A DNA stretch of 41,000 nucleotides, taken from contig VGZI01000033.1 of NCBI GenBank assembly GCA_016872605.1, positions 1 through 41,000 on the forward strand, in the 5' to 3' direction. A program made the translations under genes and the position numbers. Source of the stretch: Planctomycetota bacterium. Its GTDB lineage: Bacteria > Planctomycetota > Planctomycetia > Gemmatales > Gemmataceae. Under the pieces are notes generated by a model, which saw only the letters and a list, made by a program, of their open reading frames with translations, had not been told where the DNA came from and did not search any database. Position 1 is the first letter of the stretch, and each line of letters begins with the position of its first letter. Shown here one piece after another: positions 15,727-24,600 of this stretch.

Positions 15727-18042
15727 ATGATTCGATACTCACTCTTCCTCCTTGGTACATGGTGGTTTTTTGCTCCGGCGACTTGTTGCGCTCAGCAGAA
15801 GGCGTCTCCAGAGCAATTCACCTTCTTCGAGAAGAACATTCGCCCCGTCCTGGTCGAGCATTGCTATCGCTGTCATTCTTCGGGGGCGGCGAAGGGTGGC
15901 AAGGTCAAGGGGGGACTCCAACTCGACACGCGGGAAGGCATCCGCACGGGAGGGGATAGCGGGCCGGCCGTCGTTCCTGGCAATCCCGCCAAGAGTCGCC
16001 TCCTCGCGGCATTGCGCCATGAGACCGTCATGATGCCCCCGTCGGGGAAATTGCCCGATTCTGTCGTTGCTGATTTTGCCGCCTGGATCGAACGGGGCGC
16101 TCCGGATCCGCGTGACGGCAAACCGCTTACCCAAACGGAGAAGATCGACTGGCAAAAGGCTCGCGACTTCTGGGCGTTTCAGCCACCGAAGGTCCACGCT
16201 CCTCCACAAGTCAGGAACGCCATGTGGCCGCGGAAGGACATCGATCGCTTCATTCTGGCGGAACTGGAGAAACGCGGCCTCGAGCCGGTTCGGGCCGCCA
16301 CGAATCGCGAGTGGATTCGCCGGGCAACCTTTGATCTGATCGGCCTGCCGCCCACGCCCGAAGAAATCGAAGCCTTCGAAAAAGACAAAACGCCCGAGGC
16401 CCACGCCAAGGTGATCGATCGCTTGCTCGCCTCGCCGCATTATGGAGAACGCTGGGGACGCTACTGGCTGGATCTGGCTCGCTACACGGACGATCTCGGC
16501 GGAACCGTGGGACCGGTGCTCGCCCCGACGGCATTTCGGTATCGTGATTGGGTCATCCAGGCCTTCAATCGCGACATGCCATACGATCAATTCGTTCGGC
16601 TTCAATTGGCGGGCGATCTTATTCCGGAGCCTGCCAAGGAATATGCGGAAAGGCTCGGCGGGCTCGGCTTTCAAGGTCTCGGCCAGCGCTTCAGCGGCAA
16701 TGCCGTCGGCATGGTCAAAAAGAAGGTGGCCGATGAGCTCGACGATCGCGTCGATACGGTCACGCGGGCATTGCTCGGGTTGACGGTGTCGTGTGCCCGC
16801 TGTCACGATCACAAGTTCGATCCGATTCCGACCGTCGATTATTACTCGCTGGCGACGGCATACAACGGTGCGAAGCTGAGCGAGGAGATCGCCCTTGGCT
16901 CACCGACAGCAAACAAGGCCAGGGACGACTGGCAGAAACAGGTTGCAGCACTTTCGCAGAAAATCAAGAGCGCAGCCAAGACTGCGACTACACCTGACGC
17001 GAAGGCTGCGTTGGAATCGCTTCAGACGGAACTGGCTCGCCTCAATCAATCAGTTCCTCCAGCCGTGGTGAAGGGGCCGGCCGTCTCGGGCGGCGGTCAG
17101 GCGATGCGGGTCAACGTGCGCGGCAATCCTGACCAGCTTGGCGACGTCGCCCCTGCCGGTTTTCTGCAGATCTTGAAATCCAAAGGTGCATTGGCGGAGC
17201 TGAAATTCACGCGACTCGAACTGGCCGATGCCATCGTGGACCGGCACAACCCGCTCACGGCCCGGGTCTACGTCAACCGTGTCTGGCATTACCATTTTGG
17301 CCGGGGCATCGTGGGCACGACCAGCAACTTCGGTCAACTTGGCGATCGGCCCACGCATCCGGAATTGCTCGATACCCTCGCGGTTCGCTTCATGGACAAC
17401 GGCTGGTCCACCAAGTGGCTGCATCGCGAGATCATGCTGTCAGCCGTGTATGGACTCAGCAGCGTTCCCGATGCGAAGAATCTCGCCAAGGACGCCGACA
17501 ACCACTACCTCTGGCGCATGACGCCGCGCCGGCTTGATTTCGAAGCATGGCGGGACTCGATGCTGGTAGTTGCCGGAAAGCTCGATCCGCGGATCGGCGG
17601 ACCGCCCTACCTTGATCCCAAAGGCAAAGTGCAGTTGCATCCCGAGAATCCAGAGAATCGTCGGCGGACGATCTATGGCTTCATCAGCCGATTCAAGCCG
17701 AACCCGACATTGACGCTGTTCGATTTCCCCGAGCCGAACGTGACGAGCGATCAGCGCACCGCGACGACCATCCCGCAGCAGCAGTTGTTCGCGCTCAACA
17801 GCCCGTTCGTTCTGGCGATGTCCCGCTCGTTCGCGGCCCGTCTCGAAGCGTCGGAAAAATCGGAGGAGCGTCGCTTGCTATTGGGGTGGCAGCTGGCGTT
17901 CGGCCGGGTGCCGACCGAGCGAGAGGTCGCCATTGCCCGAGAATTCCTGCGCGAAGCCGCATCGGTGGACGAAAAGCTGAGACCTTGGGAACGGCTTTGT
18001 CATTCGCTGCTGACAACCAACGAGTTCGCGTTCGTACCATGA
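15727..18042 (+). CDS. PSCyt1-DUF1549-DUF1553 cytochrome-like protein (long form)
   Basis: 771 residues. The N-terminus is hydrophobic (ending PATCCAQQ), and a lipoprotein-like cysteine at 20 or 21 is possible but not a good lipobox. PSCyt1 has CYRCH at C46-H50 and the MMPPSGKLPD segment. DUF1549 spans about 170-380, with WIRRATFDLIGLPPTPEE, HYGERWGRYWLDLARYTD and CARCHDHKFDPI at C356-H360. A charged linker and DUF1553 (about 480-770) follow, with NPLTARVYVNRVWHYHFGRG and the ending TTNEF. This is the classical planctomycete form, unlike the 652/643-residue pair. It is followed 27 nt later by DUF1501. Two c-type hemes are predicted; its partner and substrate are unknown. Confidence 0.93.
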   Translation: MIRYSLFLLGTWWFFAPATCCAQQKASPEQFTFFEKNIRPVLVEHCYRCHSSGAAKGGKVKGGLQLDTREGIRTGGDSGPAVVPGNPAKSRLLAALRHETVMMPPSGKLPDSVVADFAAWIERGAPDPRDGKPLTQTEKIDWQKARDFWAFQPPKVHAPPQVRNAMWPRKDIDRFILAELEKRGLEPVRAATNREWIRRATFDLIGLPPTPEEIEAFEKDKTPEAHAKVIDRLLASPHYGERWGRYWLDLARYTDDLGGTVGPVLAPTAFRYRDWVIQAFNRDMPYDQFVRLQLAGDLIPEPAKEYAERLGGLGFQGLGQRFSGNAVGMVKKKVADELDDRVDTVTRALLGLTVSCARCHDHKFDPIPTVDYYSLATAYNGAKLSEEIALGSPTANKARDDWQKQVAALSQKIKSAAKTATTPDAKAALESLQTELARLNQSVPPAVVKGPAVSGGGQAMRVNVRGNPDQLGDVAPAGFLQILKSKGALAELKFTRLELADAIVDRHNPLTARVYVNRVWHYHFGRGIVGTTSNFGQLGDRPTHPELLDTLAVRFMDNGWSTKWLHREIMLSAVYGLSSVPDAKNLAKDADNHYLWRMTPRRLDFEAWRDSMLVVAGKLDPRIGGPPYLDPKGKVQLHPENPENRRRTIYGFISRFKPNPTLTLFDFPEPNVTSDQRTATTIPQQQLFALNSPFVLAMSRSFAARLEASEKSEERRLLLGWQLAFGRVPTEREVAIAREFLREAASVDEKLRPWERLCHSLLTTNEFAFVP

Positions 18043-18069
18043 CGCAGATGGCCCACAAAGGAGCCGCAA

Positions 18070-19515
18070 ATGTCCTTTTTCGAAAATAGTTACTTCCTTT
18101 CTCGCCGCGAACTGCTGGCCCAGACGAGCTACGGCGTTGGCATGATTGGTCTAGCGTCGGTGCTGGCTGGCCGTTCGGAGGCCAGCACGCCGTTAGCCGC
18201 TCGGCCACCGCACTTCCCAGCGCGGGCCAAACGGATCATCCATCTCTGGATGAACGGCGGCCCATCGCAGGTGGACACGTTCGACCCGAAGCCGGCCCTG
18301 CATCGATTCGCTGGTCAACGCCCGGCGAGCACGACCGGGCTCACCACGGAACGCCGGACCGGCGGACTGATGCCGTCGCCGTTTCGCTTCACCCGGCACG
18401 GACAATCGGGACTGGAAATCAGCGAGCTCTTTCCATTCGTCGCCCAGCATGCCGATGACCTGTGCGTGATTCGTTCGATGCACACGAACACGCCGGTTCA
18501 CGAGGCATCCAACTGGCTGATGTTCACCGGCAACGTGCAACCCATTCGGCCGTCGTATGGCTCCTGGCTGCTCTACGGACTGGGCACGGAGAACGAGAAT
18601 CTCCCCGGTTTCATCGTCATGGGTGAAGGGCAACCGGTCAACGGGCCCTCCAACTGGAGCAGCCGATTTCTCCCGGGAATCTATCAAGGTTGCCAGGTCA
18701 CGCTTCCCGTCGATTACCGACCGCAAGATGTGCTTGCGAACCTTCACAACGCGAGCCTCTCCCCCGCGGCACAGCGCCGACAACTCGACTTCACGCAGCG
18801 ACTCAACGATCTCCATCGCGACCGTGTTGGAGCCGAAAATGCCTTCGGTGCTCGCATGGATTCGCTGGAGCTGGCGTATCGTATGCAGACCTCGGCGGCG
18901 GAGGCATTCGACATCCGCGGCGAACCGGCCTCGATTCTCGACCTCTACGGCCTGACCGGGCCGAATGCCGGCGCGTCCGCCAATACCAACGGCGGCTTTC
19001 GCCGCGCCACCTTCGCACGCAACTGCTTGCTGGCTCGTCGGCTGGCCGAGCGGGGCGTCCGCGTCATCCAGATTTATTGCGGCAATCTGCAGCCCTGGGA
19101 TACGCACAGCAACAACGCCCAGGGCCAGCAAACCCTCGCACAGGTCGTCGATCAACCCATCGCGGGGCTCCTCACGGATCTCAAGCGGCGCGGTTTGCTC
19201 GAAGACACTTTGGTCGTCTGGGGCGGCGAATTCGGCCGCACCCCGGCGACCGAAGGAAGCAACGGCCGCGACCATAACCACTGGGGCTTTTCCATGTGGC
19301 TCGCCGGCGGCGGAGTGAAGAGCGGCCTGGCCTATGGCGCGACCGACGAGTTCGGCTTCCGCGCCGTCGAGAAACGCGTCCACGTTCACGACCTCCACGC
19401 CACGATGCTCCATCTGATGGGCATCGATCACGAACGCCTGACCTTCCGCTACAGCGGCCGTGATCATCGACTGACCGACGTGCACGGCACGGTCATTCGC
19501 GATTTGATTGCGTGA
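18070..19515 (+). CDS. DUF1501 protein, Tat signal (long form)
   Basis: 481 residues. The twin-arginine-like signal SRRELLAQTSYGVGM lies at about residues 11-25, slightly atypical because the hydrophobic core is interrupted. DUF1501 motifs: LWMNGGPSQVDTFDPKP, the IRSMHTNTPVHEASN region, LLARRLAERGVRVIQIY, WDTHSNN, WGGEFGRTP and GRDHNHWG. The set of His/Asp positions expected in the sulfatase-like fold looks complete. It lies 27 nt after the long PSCyt gene, the canonical PSD1-DUF1501 pair of Planctomycetes, and 25 nt before the DUF1080 gene. It is predicted to be a periplasmic hydrolase-fold protein of unknown substrate. Confidence 0.93.
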   Translation: MSFFENSYFLSRRELLAQTSYGVGMIGLASVLAGRSEASTPLAARPPHFPARAKRIIHLWMNGGPSQVDTFDPKPALHRFAGQRPASTTGLTTERRTGGLMPSPFRFTRHGQSGLEISELFPFVAQHADDLCVIRSMHTNTPVHEASNWLMFTGNVQPIRPSYGSWLLYGLGTENENLPGFIVMGEGQPVNGPSNWSSRFLPGIYQGCQVTLPVDYRPQDVLANLHNASLSPAAQRRQLDFTQRLNDLHRDRVGAENAFGARMDSLELAYRMQTSAAEAFDIRGEPASILDLYGLTGPNAGASANTNGGFRRATFARNCLLARRLAERGVRVIQIYCGNLQPWDTHSNNAQGQQTLAQVVDQPIAGLLTDLKRRGLLEDTLVVWGGEFGRTPATEGSNGRDHNHWGFSMWLAGGGVKSGLAYGATDEFGFRAVEKRVHVHDLHATMLHLMGIDHERLTFRYSGRDHRLTDVHGTVIRDLIA

Positions 19516-19540
19516 GCCACATCAGTTTTGGGAGACAGAA

Positions 19541-20179
19541 ATGATCCGGTTTTTACTTGCAGCCGCTGTCGCGTTCGTGATCTGCCCTGTTCCAGTCCAG
19601 GCTCAGGCCCCAAAGCCGGACAAGGATGGGTGGTACGGTCTGTTCGATGGGAAGACGCTTGACGGCTGGAAAGCCGCGGACTTCCCGAAGGCGTTCAAGG
19701 TCGAGGAGGGGCTCATCGTCGCCGGGGGGACGCCGTTAACCCACCTCTATTACGTCGGACCAGTCCAGAACGCCAAATTTAAGGACTTCGAATTGAAGGC
19801 CGAGGTCAAGACTCGACCCAAGGGAAACTCCGGGATCATTTTTCATACCGAGTTCCAGGACAAGGGGTTTCCCAACAAGGGTTTCGAATTCCAGATCAAC
19901 AACACCGGCAGCGACAAGGCGTTTCGCACGGGCAGCATCTATCCAGCGAAGCCCATGAACCGTGTTGTCGCCAAGGATGACGAGTGGTTCGAGTGTTATC
20001 TCGTCGTCCGTGGAAACAAGGTAACGCTCAAGGTGAACGGCGAAATCACGGTAGAGACAACGTTGCCCCATGAGGCGAAGACAGGCCGAACTCTAGCCAG
20101 CGGAACCTTCGCGATTCAGGGGCACGACCCAGGCAGCATCGTGTATTTTCGCAGTATTCGTGTGAAGCCCCTGGAATGA
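19541..20179 (+). CDS. DUF1080 protein (3-keto-disaccharide hydrolase-like domain)
   Basis: 212 residues from the ATG at 19541, which follows GGGAGA; a longer frame from 19508 overlaps the preceding gene. The signal peptide (1-22, ending VQAQA) leads into the DUF1080 landmarks GWYGLFDGKTLDGWKA, FKDFELKAEVKTRPKGNSGIIF, GFEFQINN and the NGEITVET strand, a concanavalin-like jelly roll. The family includes 3-keto-disaccharide/glycoside hydrolases and many uncharacterised planctomycete paralogues, so a carbohydrate ligand is likely. It ends 3 nt before the right copy of the direct repeat. Confidence 0.92.
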   Translation: MIRFLLAAAVAFVICPVPVQAQAPKPDKDGWYGLFDGKTLDGWKAADFPKAFKVEEGLIVAGGTPLTHLYYVGPVQNAKFKDFELKAEVKTRPKGNSGIIFHTEFQDKGFPNKGFEFQINNTGSDKAFRTGSIYPAKPMNRVVAKDDEWFECYLVVRGNKVTLKVNGEITVETTLPHEAKTGRTLASGTFAIQGHDPGSIVYFRSIRVKPLE

Positions 20180-20182
20180 GGT

Positions 20183-20327
20183 TTTAAGGCCTGGGCCGCG
20201 ACAAGTAAGCCCTTCGCCCCACCCGGATGTTGATATTTGGCGAGTTTGCGCCATCACCTTCCCAAGACCAGAGTCACGGACTCATTCGCATGGCAGTGCC
20301 ACGGGATCCGGATACCTTTGTTCAGGA
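20183..20327 (+). repeat. Direct repeat, right copy (WD40 gene relic plus intact sigma gene start)
   Basis: The segment starts with a relic of the WD40 3' end (compare the final VWAAGK codons at 15486-15503), directly after the DUF1080 stop, and continues into the intact sigma gene. It is about 5 bp shorter than the left copy. Here the sigma reading frame is uninterrupted, while the WD40 relic has no gene attached. Confidence 0.85.
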
Positions 20328-20817
20328 ACTGACGAAGCATCAGTCACGGCTGCGCGGCTTCATCCGCTGTCTGCTCTTTCAATCGACGAGCGTGGAAGAC
20401 GTGCTTCAGGAGACGAATCTGCTTTTGTGGAACAAGGCGGATCAATTCGAGCCAGGGACGAACTTCTGGTCGTGGGCGAGCGAGGTCGCGCGATATTCCG
20501 TGTTGACGCATTTGAAAAAACAAGGGCGCGACCGGCACCTTTTTGACGAAAGCGTTGTGAACGAACTGGCGATGGAGGCCCAGGGGCCAGCGGCCGAAAT
20601 CGACGAACGCCGCGCCGCTTTGGAGCACTGCCTGGAAAAACTGCCGGCGCCGCAGCGGTTGTTGCTGGATCGCCGGTATGGGTTGCATGAGCCGATCGAG
20701 ACCATGGCCAAGGCGCTGCGCCGACCACCGGGGTCATTGCGGCAAACGCTGTATCGGATTCGTGAGACGCTCTTGCGTTGCATTGAGAAAGAGCTTGCCG
20801 TGGAGGGAGCGGGATGA
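20290..20817 (+). CDS. ECF sigma factor, Rhodopirellula/Verrucomicrobium type
   Basis: 175 residues from the ATG at 20290 (MAVPRDPDTFVQELTKHQ). An upstream in-frame ATG at 20227 is rejected because the repeat copy at 15477 does not keep that frame. Region 2 is seen in RGFIRCLLFQSTSVEDVLQE, NLLLWNKADQF and FWSWASEVARY. Region 4 is seen in LEHCLEKLPAPQRLLLDRRY and the helix-turn-helix ETMAKALRRPPGSLRQTLYRIRE. It would direct RNA polymerase to an alternative promoter set. The next gene overlaps by ATGA and encodes a membrane FecR-WD40 protein, the expected anti-sigma/sensor arrangement. No good Shine-Dalgarno is seen before the ATG. Confidence 0.93.
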   Translation: MAVPRDPDTFVQELTKHQSRLRGFIRCLLFQSTSVEDVLQETNLLLWNKADQFEPGTNFWSWASEVARYSVLTHLKKQGRDRHLFDESVVNELAMEAQGPAAEIDERRAALEHCLEKLPAPQRLLLDRRYGLHEPIETMAKALRRPPGSLRQTLYRIRETLLRCIEKELAVEGAG

Positions 20818-22613
20818 AACTAACCGATATGACACCCGATCCCATGACGGAGCTTCTCTCCATCGCATTGGACGGCGAGCTAACCGATGAGCAACGGGAA
20901 CGGCTCGCGCACCTGCTCAAAACCGATCCCGAGGCCCGGCGGCGCTATCTCGATTTCATGCTGCTCGACTCATTGCTTCAGGAGGAGTTGGGCGATGAAT
21001 CGCTGGTTGGCCTCGTGGACATGATGGGAGGCGGGACCAGCGAAAGCTCAGATCAACCGGCCAATCCCATTTCGCAGCCCGCTCCTCGCAATTGGCCAGC
21101 ACGCATCGCCTGGGCGCTGGTCGGTTGCGCGGTCGTCGTGCTGCTCGGCCTTCTCGCAAGCCACTTTTTCATCGCCCCTCGCCCCTCGCCGCTCCCCCCT
21201 CTTCAACGGGAATCGGTCCTGGCAAGGGCGCGCGTGGTCGAGCTTGATGGTCAAGTCGAGCTTGTCTCTTCCAAGGGGGATACGCGCGACCTCCGGGTCG
21301 GCGACGAGGTGCACGCTGGCGAGAGCTTGCGCACCATCGGCGACAGTAGTTTCGCCGTGATCGATTTCGACAAAGTCGGAAAGTTTGAACTCAATCCGGG
21401 CACCCAGGTGCGGCTTGTCAAAAACGACACGGTCGATGGGCCTGCGAAGCTCTTTCTGTCGCATGGGGTCCTCCGCACGGAAACCCGAGCAAATGCCAAG
21501 CAGCCCCTTGTCGTCGCAACGCCGCACGCGGAAATCCTGGGAACGAATGCCCATTTCACCTGCTCCAGTCTCTCCGACACGACCTGGATCGAGGTCGAGC
21601 AGGGACAGGCCAAGGTGATTCGCCAGGCCGACGGTCGGCCCATGTCGGTCGAATCGGGATTCAAAACGGTCGTCAACCTTGATCCGGCTCCGCCTAAATC
21701 GATCGCTGCCCCTCAATTCGGTCAACGTCCGGTATTCGAGATTCTGCACTGTCCATCGCGCACCATTGCCTTCACGGCCGACGGCAAAAGCCTACTCATG
21801 GCGGGAACCGCTGGGCGCTTTTGGCGTTTCGACTTCGATAAGAACAAGGAATCGCTCATCTTCGAGGAAAAGAAGCTCGGCACCGACCGCACGCTGTTGT
21901 CCACCGACGCTCGACTGCTGGCTTTCGCCTTTGAATCGGTGATTCACCTTCGCTCAGCCGGCAACATGGAACCGCTACCCAGCATCGAAACCCGGCTCAA
22001 GAACGTCCGCGCCTTCGCGCTGTCGCCCGATGGTAGACGCGCCGCGATGATCCATCAAACGCCACGCGATCCTCGGCGAGTGCGCGTGTGGAATACGTCC
22101 ACGGGAGCCGAGGAAGTCAACCTCCCGAGCCCTGTCGCGAATCTTGGTGCGCTGGCGTTCTCGCGCGATGGCAACCTGCTGGCGGGTGGCAGTTCGCGTG
22201 GCGGCGTGATACTCTGGGATTTGCCCAGGCAAGAGGAAATCGGCCGCTGGGAAGGCATGTCCAGCGCCGTGGACATGCTCGCTTTTTCGCCGGAGGAGAA
22301 GCGCCTGGCCGCCATCGTCGGTAGTCAGATTGTCTTTTGGGATATCGCCTCGAAGCAGCAGATCAAACGAATCACCGAACCGGGTTTGGAATTTCGCTCG
22401 CTCGCTTTCGACCCTGAGGGCAAGATAGTGGCGGCTGGCACCGCAAGCGGCGAACTGTCGCTGTGGAATGTCAGTACCTGGCAAAAAATCGCGACGTTCA
22501 AAACCGACAGTCGGCCCATCACGGTGCTGGCTTTCTCTCCCGATGGAAAATCCGTGGCCGCCGCGACCTCAAGGCCGATTCGCATCTGGCGCATCCCCGA
22601 CGAGGTTCGGTGA
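20814..22613 (+). CDS. Membrane FecR-domain and WD40 protein (probable anti-sigma/sensor)
   Basis: 599 residues, starting inside the sigma gene stop (ATGA). Residues about 10-60 form an anti-sigma-like helical domain (LSIALDGELTDEQRERL, DPEARRRYLDFMLLDSLL). One transmembrane helix lies at about 97-120. A FecR-like domain lies at about 135-260 (LRVGDEVHAGESLRT, FELNPGTQVRL, TPHAEILGTNAHF). The rest (about 270-599) is a WD40 propeller (LAFSPDGKSVAAATSRPIRI). Topology would place the N-terminus in the cytoplasm to bind the sigma factor, with FecR and propeller outside to sense a signal or partner. This architecture is typical of planctomycete ECF pairs; the ligand is unknown. Confidence 0.9.
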   Translation: MKLTDMTPDPMTELLSIALDGELTDEQRERLAHLLKTDPEARRRYLDFMLLDSLLQEELGDESLVGLVDMMGGGTSESSDQPANPISQPAPRNWPARIAWALVGCAVVVLLGLLASHFFIAPRPSPLPPLQRESVLARARVVELDGQVELVSSKGDTRDLRVGDEVHAGESLRTIGDSSFAVIDFDKVGKFELNPGTQVRLVKNDTVDGPAKLFLSHGVLRTETRANAKQPLVVATPHAEILGTNAHFTCSSLSDTTWIEVEQGQAKVIRQADGRPMSVESGFKTVVNLDPAPPKSIAAPQFGQRPVFEILHCPSRTIAFTADGKSLLMAGTAGRFWRFDFDKNKESLIFEEKKLGTDRTLLSTDARLLAFAFESVIHLRSAGNMEPLPSIETRLKNVRAFALSPDGRRAAMIHQTPRDPRRVRVWNTSTGAEEVNLPSPVANLGALAFSRDGNLLAGGSSRGGVILWDLPRQEEIGRWEGMSSAVDMLAFSPEEKRLAAIVGSQIVFWDIASKQQIKRITEPGLEFRSLAFDPEGKIVAAGTASGELSLWNVSTWQKIATFKTDSRPITVLAFSPDGKSVAAATSRPIRIWRIPDEVR

Positions 22614-22656
22614 GCATCCCACCGCAAGGCAATTTCGATAGGCTGGAGTATTTCGG

Positions 22657-24588
22657 ATGATGGCACGACATCTCGGTGCTCTGTCGCTACTCCTAGCGTG
22701 GGCGCTCACTGCGTCCGCGGGAGGCAAGGCCGGCCCCACGTTTGAAACCGACGTGCTGCCGATCCTGAACGCGCATTGCTTGCAATGTCACGGCGGCGTG
22801 CACCAGAAGAACGATCTCGATCTCCGCACAATGTCGTCCGCTCTCAAAGGAGGGAAGTCGGGCTCCGTCATCGTTCCCGGCAAGCCGGACGAGAGTCTGC
22901 TCTGGAAGAAGATCGCCCGCGACGAAATGCCGAAGACCGACAACAAGATTTCGGAGACCAACAAGAAAATCATCCGCGCCTGGATCGCCGCCGGCGCCCC
23001 CGGCCGCAAAAATGATCGCACGATCGACCTCGCTCGCCCGGCCAGGATGCCCACCGAGGTCGCCCGGATCATCGATCAGGAGATCAACAGCAAACTCGTG
23101 GCCGCCAAGATTCCCGCGTCGTCGCGGGCAACCGATGCCGAGTTCCTGCGGCGCACATATCTCGACATCACTGGCAAACCGCCAACTGTCGCCACGACCA
23201 AGGCATTCCTCGCCGATTCCGACTCGGAAAGACGCGGCAAGCTGGTCGACAAGCTGCTCGCCTCGCCGGAATATGGACAACACTTTGCGGAGCGCTGGCT
23301 GAATGTCTTTCGACAAATGGCCGTAATCGAACGTGAATGGGAGCCGGAGCCGTTTCTCGGTTGGCTCGGCGCGCGCTTCAACGCCGGGAAGGGCTGGGAC
23401 AGTACGGTCCGCGACATGATCGCCGTCTCGGGTTCCTTCGCAGAGAACCCGCAGGCGGCGTACTACTACTACAACGCCGACATGCAGGGGAAGTTCGAGC
23501 CGAAGATCATGGTCGGCAACCTGTCGCAGGTCTTCCTCGGCGTGCAATTGCAGTGCGCTGAATGTCACAACCACCCGTTCAGCGATTACAAGCAAAAGGA
23601 TTTCTGGGGCTTGGCAGCGTTCTTCTCGATAACCTCGACGCCGAACAATCCGCCCGACACGCGCGGCGTTCGAGATCGCCTTCCCAAGCAGGCGCCCAAG
23701 CCGGGTACGCAGGTCATCGTCACGATACCGCAAGGGGAAGCTCGCAACGCCGGCACCAAGGTGCGTGCCAAGTTCCTCAAGGGCGAAGAACCTGAACTCG
23801 ATGCGGGCGCGTCGTTTCGGCCGGCCCTGGCGAATTGGCTCACCTCGAAGGAGAATCGCCTGTTCGCGCGGGCCAGCGTCAATCGGCTCTGGGCGCAACT
23901 CTTTGGGCGGGGATTCGTCAATCCACTAAACGACTTCGGCGATCACAACGCGCCGTCGCATCCTGAACTATTGGAGTCGCTGACGGACGAGTTCATCGTG
24001 TCGGGATTCGACTACAAGCATCTGATCCGCTGCATCTGTCTGAGCGACGCCTATCAGCGAACGACCCATGTCGGGAAGGGGAATGAAGTGCCCGAAGCAG
24101 AGCCGCTTTTTGCTCGCATGACGTCGAAGGTGCTGCCGCCCGAAGAGTTGTATGACGCGTTGTGCGTCGCCCTGGAGGTGCCGGAGATCGCGCCGCCGGT
24201 GGACCCCAAGAAGAAGGGGAACAAGAAGGTGAATCCCAAGGCCCCGCCGCCGCCGACGTCGCGCTTTCTGTTTGTTAAGTTCTTCCGAAACCCCGGCGAT
24301 GTCGATGAGCCGACAGAACTGAAGCTCGGTGTGCCGCACGTGCTAAAGATGATGAACGAGGCCAATTTCAACACCGGCGGCAATTTGGTCACACGCGTGA
24401 TGAAATCGACAAAGGCGCCCGAAGAGGCGATCGACGAGCTATTCCTCGCGGTACTGGCGCGACGGCCCAGCTCCGTGGAACGGGAACGCTTCCTCGCATT
24501 CGCGTCGAGGCAAAAGTCGGCGGAGGAAGCGTATCGCCGGATCGTGTGGGTGTTGATCAATAGCTCGGAATTTGTGCTCAACAACTAG
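22657..24588 (+). CDS. PSCyt1-DUF1549-DUF1553 cytochrome-like protein
   Basis: 643 residues with a signal peptide (1-21, LTASAG). PSCyt1 has CLQCH at C41-H45, then DLDLRTMSSALKGGKSG and DEMPKTDNKIS. DUF1549 spans about 150-330, with LRRTYLDITGKPPT and CAECHNHPFSDY at C300-H304. DUF1553 spans about 390-640, with ASVNRLWAQLFGRGFVNPL and LARRPSSVERE. A Lys/Pro-rich insert lies near 505-530. It is closely parallel to the 652-residue protein at 8083-10041. GGAG lies 10 nt upstream; a second ATG follows at once. It is the first structural gene after the sigma/FecR pair and probably its target. Two c-type hemes are predicted. Confidence 0.93.
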   Translation: MMARHLGALSLLLAWALTASAGGKAGPTFETDVLPILNAHCLQCHGGVHQKNDLDLRTMSSALKGGKSGSVIVPGKPDESLLWKKIARDEMPKTDNKISETNKKIIRAWIAAGAPGRKNDRTIDLARPARMPTEVARIIDQEINSKLVAAKIPASSRATDAEFLRRTYLDITGKPPTVATTKAFLADSDSERRGKLVDKLLASPEYGQHFAERWLNVFRQMAVIEREWEPEPFLGWLGARFNAGKGWDSTVRDMIAVSGSFAENPQAAYYYYNADMQGKFEPKIMVGNLSQVFLGVQLQCAECHNHPFSDYKQKDFWGLAAFFSITSTPNNPPDTRGVRDRLPKQAPKPGTQVIVTIPQGEARNAGTKVRAKFLKGEEPELDAGASFRPALANWLTSKENRLFARASVNRLWAQLFGRGFVNPLNDFGDHNAPSHPELLESLTDEFIVSGFDYKHLIRCICLSDAYQRTTHVGKGNEVPEAEPLFARMTSKVLPPEELYDALCVALEVPEIAPPVDPKKKGNKKVNPKAPPPPTSRFLFVKFFRNPGDVDEPTELKLGVPHVLKMMNEANFNTGGNLVTRVMKSTKAPEEAIDELFLAVLARRPSSVERERFLAFASRQKSAEEAYRRIVWVLINSSEFVLNN

Positions 24589-24600
24589 GGGGGGGATACG

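Noticed and set aside
15588..15959. 123-codon frame beginning with the sigma-like start
   Set aside because: Only the first ten codons are homologous; after the frameshift it runs into the PSCyt gene out of frame, so it is treated as a pseudogene stub.
18193..19485. 430-codon open frame antisense to the long DUF1501 gene
   Set aside because: Covers almost exactly the DUF1501 gene on the opposite strand, without domains of its own.
20227..20289. Upstream ATG extending the sigma factor by 21 residues
   Set aside because: The repeat copy at 15477-15626 does not preserve this frame, while the MAVPRDPDTF start is kept and fits the family.
22693..23898. 401-codon open frame antisense to a PSCyt gene
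   Set aside because: Arg/Glu/Val-rich shadow; the plus strand has PSCyt1 and DUF1549 motifs and a signal peptide.
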